Source: Chloroflexi bacterium UBA4730 (GTDB lineage: Bacteria > Chloroflexota > Limnocylindria > P2-11E). Taken from it: a stretch of 13,632 nucleotides of DNA. Numbering within the stretch: the first letter of the stretch is position 1; the number at the start of each line of letters is the position of its first letter. The DNA lies in the NCBI GenBank assembly GCA_002404155.1, contig DHJC01000073.1, forward strand, positions 179,832 to 193,463, written 5' to 3'. This document shows, piece by piece, positions 6,833 to 13,542 of this stretch. The notes below the pieces were generated by a model. It was not told the DNA's origin and ran no database searches. It worked only from the letters and a program-made list of their open reading frames with translations. The translations under genes and the position numbers were made by a program.

Positions 6833-7285
6833 TCAGCGGGAGCCGGCCGTCTCCATCACGCTGACCGGGTCCCCCACCCGCACGGGCCCATCCGCCGCGA
6901 CCACGTTGCAGACGAGCCCGCGTCGTCCTTCGAGCATCGACTGGAACTCGTTCGGGTCCGCGATCCCGTTCATCTCGCCGATGTGGGTGCACGGATCGCA
7001 CGATCCGTTCACTCGCAGCGTGATCGCGCCGATCCGGAGCAGGGTGCCCTCCGCGAGCGAGCCGAGCGACGGCAGGCCCTCGACGGTGATCTGCTCGCGC
7101 AGGTCACCAGGCTTCACCCCGACCGCGTCATGCGTCGACCGATCCACGACCGTGACGGCGCGCTTGGAGCGATGGACATGCGAATCGCCCTCGATGCCGC
7201 CGCCGACGCGCACCGGCGCTTCGCGAACGGCTCGCATCGGCTTCCCATGACCCTCGTGCAGCTGCACCGAGACGACCTGCGCCAT
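6833..7285 (-). CDS. MOSC domain protein
   Basis: 150 residues, a stand-alone MOSC domain (molybdenum cofactor sulfurase C-terminal type), a fold used for sulfur transfer or binding and for molybdenum-cofactor-dependent detoxification as in YiiM/MOSC proteins. Visible are the GIEGDSHVH motif (30-38), the REQITVEGLP strand region (63-72), the LRIGAITLRVNG segment (83-94) and the CDPC pair (C96, C99), where the family's conserved cysteine lies, then GDPVSV near the end. The ATG at 7285 is preceded by GGAGG at 8 bases. A much longer open frame extends to 7822 but runs antisense through the DUF488 gene and is not coding. The 72 bases to the divergent DUF488 start hold no convincing promoter. Substrate unknown. 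Confidence 0.9.
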   Translation of the reverse strand: MAQVVSVQLHEGHGKPMRAVREAPVRVGGGIEGDSHVHRSKRAVTVVDRSTHDAVGVKPGDLREQITVEGLPSLGSLAEGTLLRIGAITLRVNGSCDPCTHIGEMNGIADPNEFQSMLEGRRGLVCNVVAADGPVRVGDPVSVMETAGSR

Positions 7286-7357
7286 CAGAGCGACCTCCGC
7301 ATCACCGCGTAGCTTCCCACGGCCGCGGTCTGACCGTCGAGGTCCACACTCGGAGGC

Positions 7358-7873
7358 ATGACCGGCACGGTCTACAGCATCGGTCACGGCACCGCGACGG
7401 CCGAGGACTTCATCGGCACCCTGGTCGACGCCGGCGTGCGGCTGCTCGCCGACATCCGCAGCGCGCCCGGTTCGCGGCGGAATCCGCAGTTCGGCCAGAG
7501 CGCGATCCGCGGCACGCTGGCCGGCGCCGGCATCGAGTACGTGCACCTGCTCGGGCTCGGCGGGCGACGCACCCCGCGCCCCGATTCGCCGCACACCGGC
7601 CTCCGGGTCGCGGCCTTCCGCGGCTACGCCGATCACATGGCAAGCGACATGTTCCGCGCCGACTACGCGCGCCTCGCAGGGCGCGCCCGGCTCGTGCCGA
7701 CGGCGTTCATCTGCGCCGAGACTCTGTGGTGGAAGTGCCACCGCCGTTTGCTCGCCGATCGGCTGACCGCCGACGGCTGGACCGTCGTGCAGCTGCGCGT
7801 CGGCGGGCCGGCCGAGCCGCACCGGCTCACCGACGCGGCACGCATCGAGCAGGGCCGGCTCTCCTATGACTGA
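7358..7873 (+). CDS. DUF488 family protein
   Basis: 171 residues, full length for the family. Characteristic motifs in order: SIGH (7-10), DIRSAPGSR (32-40), NPQF (42-45), LGLGGRR (65-71), GLRVAAFRGYADHM (81-94), CAETLWWKCHRR (119-130) and a final PHRLT histidine. DUF488 proteins have no settled biochemical role; the conserved arginine, cysteine and histidine residues suggest a nucleic-acid or nucleotide-related enzyme. The ATG at 7358 is forced, because no other start precedes the SIGH motif, yet the GGAGG ends one base before it, too close for normal initiation. The stop overlaps the start of the HIT gene by eight bases, so the two are translationally coupled and probably co-transcribed. 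Divergent from the MOSC gene. Confidence 0.9.
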   Translation: MTGTVYSIGHGTATAEDFIGTLVDAGVRLLADIRSAPGSRRNPQFGQSAIRGTLAGAGIEYVHLLGLGGRRTPRPDSPHTGLRVAAFRGYADHMASDMFRADYARLAGRARLVPTAFICAETLWWKCHRRLLADRLTADGWTVVQLRVGGPAEPHRLTDAARIEQGRLSYD

Positions 7874-8375
7874 TACTCGGCGCGTGCCGCGGACGTGGCC
7901 GGACGATTGGGACCAGCGCGTCGGCGGCGACGGCTGCGCGATGTGTGCCCAGGGCCGGCCCGACGAGGACGAGCTCGGGATCCGCGTCTACCGGAGCGAC
8001 ACCGCCGACGCGTATCTCCAGAAGGCCGACGTCGGCCAGCGCGGGTACTGCATCGTGATCTGGCGCGGCCGCCACGTCGCCGAGCCGACGCAGCTGAGCG
8101 ACACCGAGGCCGGCGTGTACTGGGACGACGTCCTCCGGGTCGCGCGCGCGATCGAGGTGCACTACGCGCCGGCGAAGCTGAATCTGATGATGCTCGGCAA
8201 CTCGCTGCCGCATCTGCACACGCACGTGGTGCCGCGCTACGTCGACGACCGCGACCCCGGTCGCCCGCCGCGGTTCATGGATCCGGGCGCGAAGACGCCG
8301 GCGCTGCCGATCGAGGAGGTCCGCCGCGATGCCGCGAAGCTCCGGGAGCTCATGGAGGGGCAGATCGCGGAGTGA
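7866..8375 (+). CDS. HIT family hydrolase
   Basis: 169 residues. The histidine triad H-x-H-x-H appears as PHLHTHVVPRY (115-125; H116, H118, H120), preceded by the NLMMLGNSLPH strand, as in Fhit/Ap4A-hydrolase-like members, which cleave dinucleoside polyphosphates or nucleoside phosphoramidates through a nucleotidyl-histidine intermediate. An N-terminal CAMC pair (24-27) corresponds to the C-x-x-C that binds zinc in many HIT proteins, though the second half of a zinc site is not obvious. The start overlaps the DUF488 stop by eight bases. It ends ten bases before the stop of the convergent DUF4260 gene, with no hairpin between. The exact nucleotide substrate is not determinable. Confidence 0.92.
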   Translation: MTDTRRVPRTWPDDWDQRVGGDGCAMCAQGRPDEDELGIRVYRSDTADAYLQKADVGQRGYCIVIWRGRHVAEPTQLSDTEAGVYWDDVLRVARAIEVHYAPAKLNLMMLGNSLPHLHTHVVPRYVDDRDPGRPPRFMDPGAKTPALPIEEVRRDAAKLRELMEGQIAE

Positions 8376-8385
8376 CCCAAGTCAG

Positions 8386-8748
8386 CTAGATGAGCGCCTG
8401 ACCCCCGTCGGGTCCGCGGAGGCCGAAGCCGAGCGCGCGGTCCGCGCTGATGTGGATGAACCAGCCGAGAAGCGGCCACGGCGTGACGCCGGCGACGAAC
8501 GCGGCGACCCAGAGGAGCACCGGCACGGTGATCGTGTGGAAGGCGTTGTAGATCGGCACGGCGCGTGGCGGGAGCAGCCCACCTCCTGGCATGGGGCCGA
8601 GCGCGGGCGCGACGATGAGCCCGAGATCCGGGGCGACGAGCAGGACCCAGAAGAGGACGCCGAGCTGATCGCGCTGCACGTAGGCGACGCCGGCGCACAC
8701 GAATGCGAGGATGACGTACTCGGCGACGTGGATGGCGGGCGCGCTCAC
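8386..8748 (-). CDS. DUF4260 family small membrane protein
   Basis: 120 residues with about four membrane helices (8-24, 29-50, 72-89, 92-108). Family marks are the PDLG motif (40-43), PRAVPIYNAFH (61-71, with the YNxxH core) and WFIHISADRALGFGL (96-110, with H99, D103 and R104). DUF4260 members have no known role; the conserved polar residues inside or near the membrane suggest a membrane enzyme or a binding site. The GTG at 8748 overlaps the RdgB stop as GTGA, so it is the last cistron of the foldase-mazG-rph-rdgB operon and its translation probably depends on RdgB. It ends opposite the HIT gene. Confidence is good on family, none on function. Confidence 0.8.
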   Translation of the reverse strand: MSAPAIHVAEYVILAFVCAGVAYVQRDQLGVLFWVLLVAPDLGLIVAPALGPMPGGGLLPPRAVPIYNAFHTITVPVLLWVAAFVAGVTPWPLLGWFIHISADRALGFGLRGPDGGQALI

Positions 8749-9335
8749 GCGTCGGCCAGCGCGGCGCGGAGCTTCGCCGCCGCGAGCCCGCGATGTGAGA
8801 TCGCGTTCTTCTGGTCGCGCGGCACCTCGGCCATCGTGCGCCCGTCCTCGGCGATGATGAAGATCGGGTCGTAGCCGAAGCCGTCGTCGCCGCGCGGGGA
8901 CTCGGCGATCTCGCCCCGTACCTCGCCGTCGAACGTCTCGACGCGGCCGTCGGGTCGGGCGAGCGCGACGACGGCGACGAACCGTGCGGTCCGCTCGGTC
9001 ACGCCGTCGAGCAGACCGAGCAGCATCCGGTTGCGATCTTCCGAGGACACGTCCTCGCCGAAGTAGCGCCGGCTCCGCACGCCCGGCGCGCCACCGAGCG
9101 CATCGACCTCGAGGCCCGAGTCGTCGGCGATGGTCGGCAGCCCCGTGGCGCGCGCGTACGCGAGCGCCTTGAAGACCGCGTTCTCGGCGTAGGACGGCGC
9201 GTCCTCCGGTGGATCGGGCGGTGGGTCGGCGAGATCGGCGACGCTCTCGAGCTCGAGGTCAAGTCCCCTGAGCAGCGCGCGCAGCTCCGCGACCTTGCTC
9301 GGATTGCGCGTGCCGATGAGGAGCTTGAGGGTCAC
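8745..9335 (-). CDS. rdgB: XTP/dITP pyrophosphatase RdgB (HAM1)
   Basis: 196 residues, the normal length. It hydrolyses dITP, XTP and related non-canonical purine triphosphates to monophosphates, keeping them out of DNA and RNA. Motifs: TRNPSKVAE (9-17, phosphate/substrate contact), DDSGLEVDAL (71-80, metal-binding acidic residues), GFGYDPIF (152-159) and ISHRG (179-183). The GTG at 9335 overlaps the RNase PH stop as GTGA and the stop overlaps the DUF4260 GTG in the same way. The rph-rdgB pair is conserved in many bacteria, which supports the annotation. Cytoplasmic. Confidence 0.97.
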   Translation of the reverse strand: MTLKLLIGTRNPSKVAELRALLRGLDLELESVADLADPPPDPPEDAPSYAENAVFKALAYARATGLPTIADDSGLEVDALGGAPGVRSRRYFGEDVSSEDRNRMLLGLLDGVTERTARFVAVVALARPDGRVETFDGEVRGEIAESPRGDDGFGYDPIFIIAEDGRTMAEVPRDQKNAISHRGLAAAKLRAALADA

Positions 9336-10039
9336 CGCAACGCGCGGCGCTGGGCATCCATGAGCTGGCCGATGCCGTCCATCGCGAGCACGAGCACGCG
9401 ATCGAAGTCGGCGCGCGAGAACGGCTTCTTCTCGGCCGTGCCCTGGACCTCGACGAGCTCGCCCTTGTCGGTCGCGACGACGTTCACGTCCGCGTCGGCG
9501 ATGGAGTCCTCGGCGTACGCCAGGTCGAGCATGAGCTCACCCTCGACGAAGCCCGCGGAGACCGCGGCCACTTGATTGACAAGCGGGCTCGGCGAGATCT
9601 TCCGTAGGGCATGGGCGAGCGCGACGTAGCCGCCGGTGATCGCAGCGGTGCGTGTGCCGCCGTCCGCCTGGAGCACCTCGCAGTCGACCGTGACGCTGTG
9701 TGGCCCGAGGGCCTTGAGGTCGATCGTGGTGCGTAGCGCGCGACCGATGAGCCGTTGGATCTCGAACGTCCGGCCGCCCGGCCGGCCGGCGATGCTCTCG
9801 CGCTGGCTTCGCTCCGGTGTGCTGCGGGGCAGCATCGCGTACTCGGCCGTGATCCAGCCACGGCCGGTCCCGTCGAGGAAGCGCGGCACGCTGTCGGTCA
9901 GGGTCGCGAGGCAGAGCACGATCGTGTCGCCGAAGGCGATGCGCGCCGAGCCTTCGGCGAACTTCGAGACGCCGACCTCGATCGACACCGGACGCAGCGC
10001 GTCGGCCGCGCGACCGTCAGGCCGCGTGAACTTCGCCAC
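9332..10039 (-). CDS. rph: ribonuclease PH
   Basis: 235 residues, close to the usual 240. The phosphate-dependent 3'-5' exoribonuclease trims tRNA 3' tails, which matters where CCA is not encoded, as in the tRNA-Pro of this window. Motifs: RPDGR (6-10) at the N-terminus, GGRTFEIQRLIGRALR (88-103) and the phosphate-binding QADGGTRTAAITGG (124-137). The GTG at 10039 places RPDGR at the family's normal position and is preceded by GGGAGG at six bases; the open frame continues upstream only antisense-like. The start lies 23 bases inside the 3' end of mazG, so the two are coupled. The stop overlaps the RdgB start. Confidence 0.97.
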   Translation of the reverse strand: MAKFTRPDGRAADALRPVSIEVGVSKFAEGSARIAFGDTIVLCLATLTDSVPRFLDGTGRGWITAEYAMLPRSTPERSQRESIAGRPGGRTFEIQRLIGRALRTTIDLKALGPHSVTVDCEVLQADGGTRTAAITGGYVALAHALRKISPSPLVNQVAAVSAGFVEGELMLDLAYAEDSIADADVNVVATDKGELVEVQGTAEKKPFSRADFDRVLVLAMDGIGQLMDAQRRALR

Positions 10040-10976
10040 CGGTGGCCTCCCAGAGGGCGTCCAGCTCCTCGCTCTCGTACGACTCGAGCTCCCGACCGTC
10101 CGCCTTGGCCCGCTGCTCGACGCGCCCGACATGAGCGGCGAAGCGCTCGTTCGCCTCACGGAGCGCGGTCTCGGCGTCGAATCCGCGCTCGCGCGCCTCG
10201 GCGACGAGATCGAAGAGCAGCTCACCGAGGAACTCCGGATCGTCGATGTCGAGCGGGAGCTCGATCCGGGGCGGCCGCAGCTTCACCCGTGCCGCGCGCT
10301 CCTGCAGCCGCTCCGCGGCGAACAGCGCGGGCAGCGAGCGTGGGACGCCGTCCAGGATCGACGTTCGTTCGCTCTTTTCCGCGCGCTTGATCTGCTCCCA
10401 CTGCACGAGCAGATCCTTGCCCTCGAGGCTGGTACCGGCGAACACGTGCGGGTGACGGCGGATCAGCTTCTCGCCGATGGCGCGCGACACGTCACCCAGA
10501 TCGAAGGCCCCCTCCTCGCTCGCCAGCTGCGCGTGGATCGCGATCTGGAACAGCAGGTCGCCGAGCTCGTCGCGCAGCGTCTCGAGGTCTCCGCGATCCA
10601 GTGCCTCGATCGCCTCGTAGGCCTCCTCCAGCAGATGTGGGCGCAGGCTCGCGTGCGTCTGCTCGCGATCCCACGGGCAGCCGCCCGGCGCGCGCAGCCG
10701 CTCGGCGATCCTGGCGACGGTGCCGAGTGCCGCGAGATCGGCGTACGGATCGCGCGGAGGCAGCACGAGGAAGCCGTCCGACTCCGCGGCGTCCAGGACG
10801 TCGGCGGGGTAGTGCTTCAGCAGGAGCGCGCGGTCGACGGGCGCGTCGAGCGCGATGACGACGGCGCGGGTGGTCGTGAACGAGTGCCCGTCGAGGACGG
10901 ACGCCGGGACGATGTCGACGCCGCCAGGCCACGCGGCGAGGGCCGCGCGCGCCAGATCGCTAGGACTGGAACTCAT
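10017..10976 (-). CDS. mazG: nucleoside triphosphate pyrophosphohydrolase MazG
   Basis: 319 residues. MazG hydrolyses NTPs and dNTPs to monophosphate and pyrophosphate and works in nucleotide-pool cleaning or stress response. The first MazG domain begins with GGCPWDREQTH (98-108) and shows the metal-binding EE-x-x-E (LLEEAYE, 115-121) and ELGD (137-140) helices. The second copy (about 215-300) keeps ELLFDLVAEA in place of ELGDLLF, as is common. The first 75 residues are not MazG: IVPASVLDG and a VLPP-DPYADLAAL linker resemble the end of the tetrapyrrole-methylase half of YabN-type proteins, so this looks like a YabN that lost most of its methylase. The ATG at 10976 overlaps the foldase stop by 17 bases; no strong Shine-Dalgarno, so translational coupling is likely. 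Confidence 0.93.
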   Translation of the reverse strand: MSSSPSDLARAALAAWPGGVDIVPASVLDGHSFTTTRAVVIALDAPVDRALLLKHYPADVLDAAESDGFLVLPPRDPYADLAALGTVARIAERLRAPGGCPWDREQTHASLRPHLLEEAYEAIEALDRGDLETLRDELGDLLFQIAIHAQLASEEGAFDLGDVSRAIGEKLIRRHPHVFAGTSLEGKDLLVQWEQIKRAEKSERTSILDGVPRSLPALFAAERLQERAARVKLRPPRIELPLDIDDPEFLGELLFDLVAEARERGFDAETALREANERFAAHVGRVEQRAKADGRELESYESEELDALWEATGGEVHAA

Positions 10977-12312
10977 AGCCCGGCACGAGCTTCTGCGCGT
11001 CGTGCACGCGGCGATTCTTATCGAACCAATACGCGTACGCGCTGTCGTGGATCTTGGTCTTCTGGTCGTCCGTCAGCGCACGCGCGGGATCCTTCTCCAC
11101 GACCTTGTAGAACTCGGTCTGCCCGACGGTCGAGAACTGCCGGCTGATCGTGCCCGCCGCGAGCGCGAACAGCTCGTTCTCCTTGGTCACGCTGTCGAGC
11201 TGACCGTGCGCGAACCAGCCGGCGTCGCCGCCGTTCGCGGCTTCGGTCGTTTCCTCGCTGAACGTCTTCGCGACCTCGGCGAAGTCCGTCCCGCTGTCGA
11301 GCGCGGCCTTCGCGTCGCCGATCTTCTTGAGCGCGTCGGTGAAGTCCGTGGGCACCTGGCTCGTCGGCGAGGGAAGGCTGATGAGGATGTGGAGGAGGTG
11401 GATCTGGTCCGTCGGCGAGGTCACCGACTGCTGCTGCGCGACGGCCGTGTAGTGCAGGCGCAGCATGTCGTACCTCGTGTGGAGGAGGATCTCGTCCATC
11501 CCGAAGCCGCTGCCGAGCCAGCGCTGGACGACCGGGTTCGTGGCCGCGGCCCGCCGCTCCTTCACCTGGATGACGTGATAGCCGAACTGCGATTTCACCG
11601 GATCGGAGATCTCTCCGATCTTCAGCGCTTTCGCGGCGGTGTCGTATTCGGCGACGAGCTCCCCGGATCCGACCCAGCCGATCTCGCCACCGGCGTCCTT
11701 CGAGCCGGTGTCGTCGGACAGCTTCGCGACCGTGTTCCAGAGGTCCTGGTTGTTCGGGTCGGCCCGGAGCTGCGTGGCGATGTCCTGGGCCTTCGCGAGC
11801 GCCGCGGCGTCCGCGGCGGCCGTGTCGGTCGCGGTGGCGTCGATCGCCACGAGGATGTGCCGCGAGCTGTACTGGCTGAATGAGTCCTCGTACTTCGCCT
11901 GAAGGTCGGCGTTCGAGATCACGTAGCCGTCCTGGTGAGCCGCGGCATCGAGGAGCGCCTGCTCGACCAGCGAGTTCACCGCGACGCCGTCGTAGTTGGC
12001 CTTCTGCGACGCGAGCTGGGGATCGTTCTGGAAGCCCGCGGGCACGCCGTTGTCCTGGTAGAACTTCACGAGCTCGTAGTCCCGCTCGTGGACGTAGAGG
12101 CGGTACGGAAGCACGTGGCCGTCGATCATCGCAGCCGGCTTGAGGTTGGCGTCGTAATACCGGTTCGTGCCGGCCCAGATCATGAGGCCGATGGCGCTGC
12201 ACAGCAGCACCGTGAAGCCGACGATGATGATCGCCTGCTGCCGGCGCTCGCGCTGCCAGCGGGCTTGGCGCTGGCGCTGGGTCAGGCGGGGTAGCGGGAT
12301 GCGACGTGTCAC
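10960..12312 (-). CDS. membrane-anchored peptidylprolyl isomerase with two parvulin domains
   Basis: 450 residues. A basic cytoplasmic leader (1-26), one uncleaved membrane helix (about 27-48) with no lipobox, a SurA/PrsA-type helical region (55-145), a first parvulin domain (about 150-253: SSRHILVAI, GGEIGWVGSGEL, SQFGYHVIQVKERR), a linker, and a second one (about 305-408: HLLHILISL, GGDAGWFAHGQL, then a more divergent end). It would fold secreted or envelope proteins outside the membrane. Domain 1 keeps the F/GYH end motif; domain 2 lacks it, so domain 1 is likelier to be the active isomerase. The GTG at 12312 follows GGGGAGA at good spacing. It heads an overlapped operon with mazG, rph, rdgB and the DUF4260 gene. 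72 bases separate it from the GT4 gene, with a hairpin between. Confidence 0.92.
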   Translation of the reverse strand: MTRRIPLPRLTQRQRQARWQRERRQQAIIIVGFTVLLCSAIGLMIWAGTNRYYDANLKPAAMIDGHVLPYRLYVHERDYELVKFYQDNGVPAGFQNDPQLASQKANYDGVAVNSLVEQALLDAAAHQDGYVISNADLQAKYEDSFSQYSSRHILVAIDATATDTAAADAAALAKAQDIATQLRADPNNQDLWNTVAKLSDDTGSKDAGGEIGWVGSGELVAEYDTAAKALKIGEISDPVKSQFGYHVIQVKERRAAATNPVVQRWLGSGFGMDEILLHTRYDMLRLHYTAVAQQQSVTSPTDQIHLLHILISLPSPTSQVPTDFTDALKKIGDAKAALDSGTDFAEVAKTFSEETTEAANGGDAGWFAHGQLDSVTKENELFALAAGTISRQFSTVGQTEFYKVVEKDPARALTDDQKTKIHDSAYAYWFDKNRRVHDAQKLVPGYEFQS

Positions 12313-12334
12313 GAGATCTCCCCTGACGTGCTGC

Positions 12335-12353
12335 GAGCCCGCGAGGCGGGCTC
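12335..12353 (-). terminator. hairpin between GT4 and foldase genes, possible terminator
   Basis: GAGCCCGC-GAG-GCGGGCTC is a perfect 8-bp stem with a 3-base loop, 32 bases past the GT4 stop and 22 bases before the foldase start. There is no T-run after it on the minus strand, so it is either a U-less terminator of the kind proposed in high-GC bacteria or a leader hairpin near the foldase ribosome site. Confidence 0.5.
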
Positions 12354-12384
12354 AGGTCAAATGGTAACCCGGTCCCGGACGCGA

Positions 12385-13518
12385 CTAGGTCAGCGTTCGG
12401 TACACGGCGAGCGTGTCGGCGGCGGCGCGGTCCCAGCTGAACCGAGCGGCTCGCGGCGTGGCTCGCCCTCGCAGCCGGAGCTGCAGCGCAGCGTCGCCGA
12501 GGAGCGCCACGAGCGCCTCGCCGAGGGCGTCGGGGTCTCGCGGATCCACGAGGACGCCGGCGTCGCCCACGACCTCGGCAACGGCTCCGGCGCGGTAGCC
12601 GACGACCGGTGTGCCGGCCGCAAGCGCCTCGAGCGCGGTGAGCCCGAAGCCCTCGAGCCACGCCGCATGGAGCAGACACTCGGCGCCGGCGTACAACGCC
12701 GCGAGCGTCAGGTCATCCACGCCACCTGCCACGACGACGCGCGCGGGATCGAGCCGCGACCGGGCGAGCGCGTCGCGCATGATGCCGGCGAGCTTCCCGA
12801 GCGTGCCGACGACCACCAGGCGCAGCTCGCGATCGCGCTCAGCCGCGCGCCCGAACGCCGCGAACAGGCCGTCCATGTTCTTCCGTGGGTCGAACTGCCC
12901 GACGTACAGCACGTAGCGCCCCGGAACGCCGAAGCGCTCTCGCGCGACGGTCGCGCCATCCTTGTGCGATGGAGGACGGAACGACGTGTCGACGGCCTCG
13001 GGGATCACCCGCACCCGCTCCGCGGCGATGCCGAGCCGCTCGACGACATCGGCCTTCGTCGCCTCGGACACGGCGATGATCGCGTCGGCGCGCTTCGCGA
13101 GCGCGTATTGCCACGCGTGTCCGACGCGGGCGTACGGGAGGCGCAGGTAGTGCGCCGGCCAGCGCAGCGGGGCGAGGTCGTGGATCGTCAGCACCACGGG
13201 CCTGCGATGGATCACGGGCAGACCGAGCTGGACCGAGTGATAGAGATCGCCCTGACCGGCGAGCTCGAACGGCAGCAGCAGCGGATCGAGGGCGAGCATC
13301 GAAAGCTCGGGGCGCCGCAGCCGGTAGGTCGCCCGCGTGCGGTGCGGCGGCAGCGGTGACGGATCGGCCGCGGCGAAGTTCCGCAGTGTGAGGAGCGTCC
13401 ACACCACGTCGTCGGGCGGGCGACGCGCGAACGCGGCGAGGAGGTTCCGCGAATAGCGACCGATGCCGCGCGTGCGGCTCACCGTCTGGAGATGTCGCGC
13501 ATCGAAGACGACCCGCAT
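12385..13518 (-). CDS. GT4-family glycosyltransferase
   Basis: 377 residues, GT-B fold. N-terminal acceptor half starts MRVVFDARHL with the glycine-rich loop RTRGIGRYSRNLL (15-27) and a TIHDLAPLRWP segment (111-121); the C-terminal donor half has YVGQFDPRKN (205-214) and the E-x7-E motif in LEGFGLTALEAL (288-299; E289, E297), which binds the sugar nucleotide. This class (WbaZ/mannosyltransferase-like) usually adds mannose or related hexoses to lipid-linked or surface glycans. The ATG at 13518 gives the canonical N-terminus; GGAGG lies only three bases before it. The open frame continues to 13611 but that part is antisense to the divergent GT2 gene. The start codons of the two are 24 bp apart, so their promoters must overlap coding sequence. 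Sugar specificity unknown. Confidence 0.93.
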   Translation of the reverse strand: MRVVFDARHLQTVSRTRGIGRYSRNLLAAFARRPPDDVVWTLLTLRNFAAADPSPLPPHRTRATYRLRRPELSMLALDPLLLPFELAGQGDLYHSVQLGLPVIHRRPVVLTIHDLAPLRWPAHYLRLPYARVGHAWQYALAKRADAIIAVSEATKADVVERLGIAAERVRVIPEAVDTSFRPPSHKDGATVARERFGVPGRYVLYVGQFDPRKNMDGLFAAFGRAAERDRELRLVVVGTLGKLAGIMRDALARSRLDPARVVVAGGVDDLTLAALYAGAECLLHAAWLEGFGLTALEALAAGTPVVGYRAGAVAEVVGDAGVLVDPRDPDALGEALVALLGDAALQLRLRGRATPRAARFSWDRAAADTLAVYRTLT

Positions 13519-13519
13519 C

Positions 13520-13538
13520 GGCCTCCGTACAGTAGGCC
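13520..13538. promoter_or_regulatory. near-palindrome between divergent glycosyltransferase genes
   Basis: The whole 24-bp gap holds the imperfect inverted repeat GGCCTnC...GnAGGCC centred on GTACAGTA. The centre offers TACAGT (13528-13533) and, on the other strand, TACTGT (13529-13534) as back-to-back -10-like hexamers, each ending 9 to 10 bases before its start codon. No good -35 is present for either. Could be a shared operator/promoter core; may be chance. Confidence 0.3.
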
Positions 13539-13542
13539 GCGC

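Noticed and set aside
7327..7345. GACC-GTCGA-GGTC repeat in the MOSC/DUF488 gap
   Set aside because: Four-base arms in GC-rich DNA are too short to support as an operator.
6833..7822. A 329-codon extension of the MOSC frame
   Set aside because: It runs antisense through the DUF488 gene; the ATG at 7285 has a good ribosome site and the normal MOSC N-terminus.
10035..10046. Perfect 12-base palindrome GCCACCGGTGGC over the rph start
   Set aside because: Short, GC-rich and inside the mazG coding end; chance or codon-driven, no sign of an operator.
11018..12679. A 553-codon minus-strand frame across the foldase and GT4 genes
   Set aside because: Low-complexity Arg/Ala/Gly shadow of the true foldase frame with no domain.
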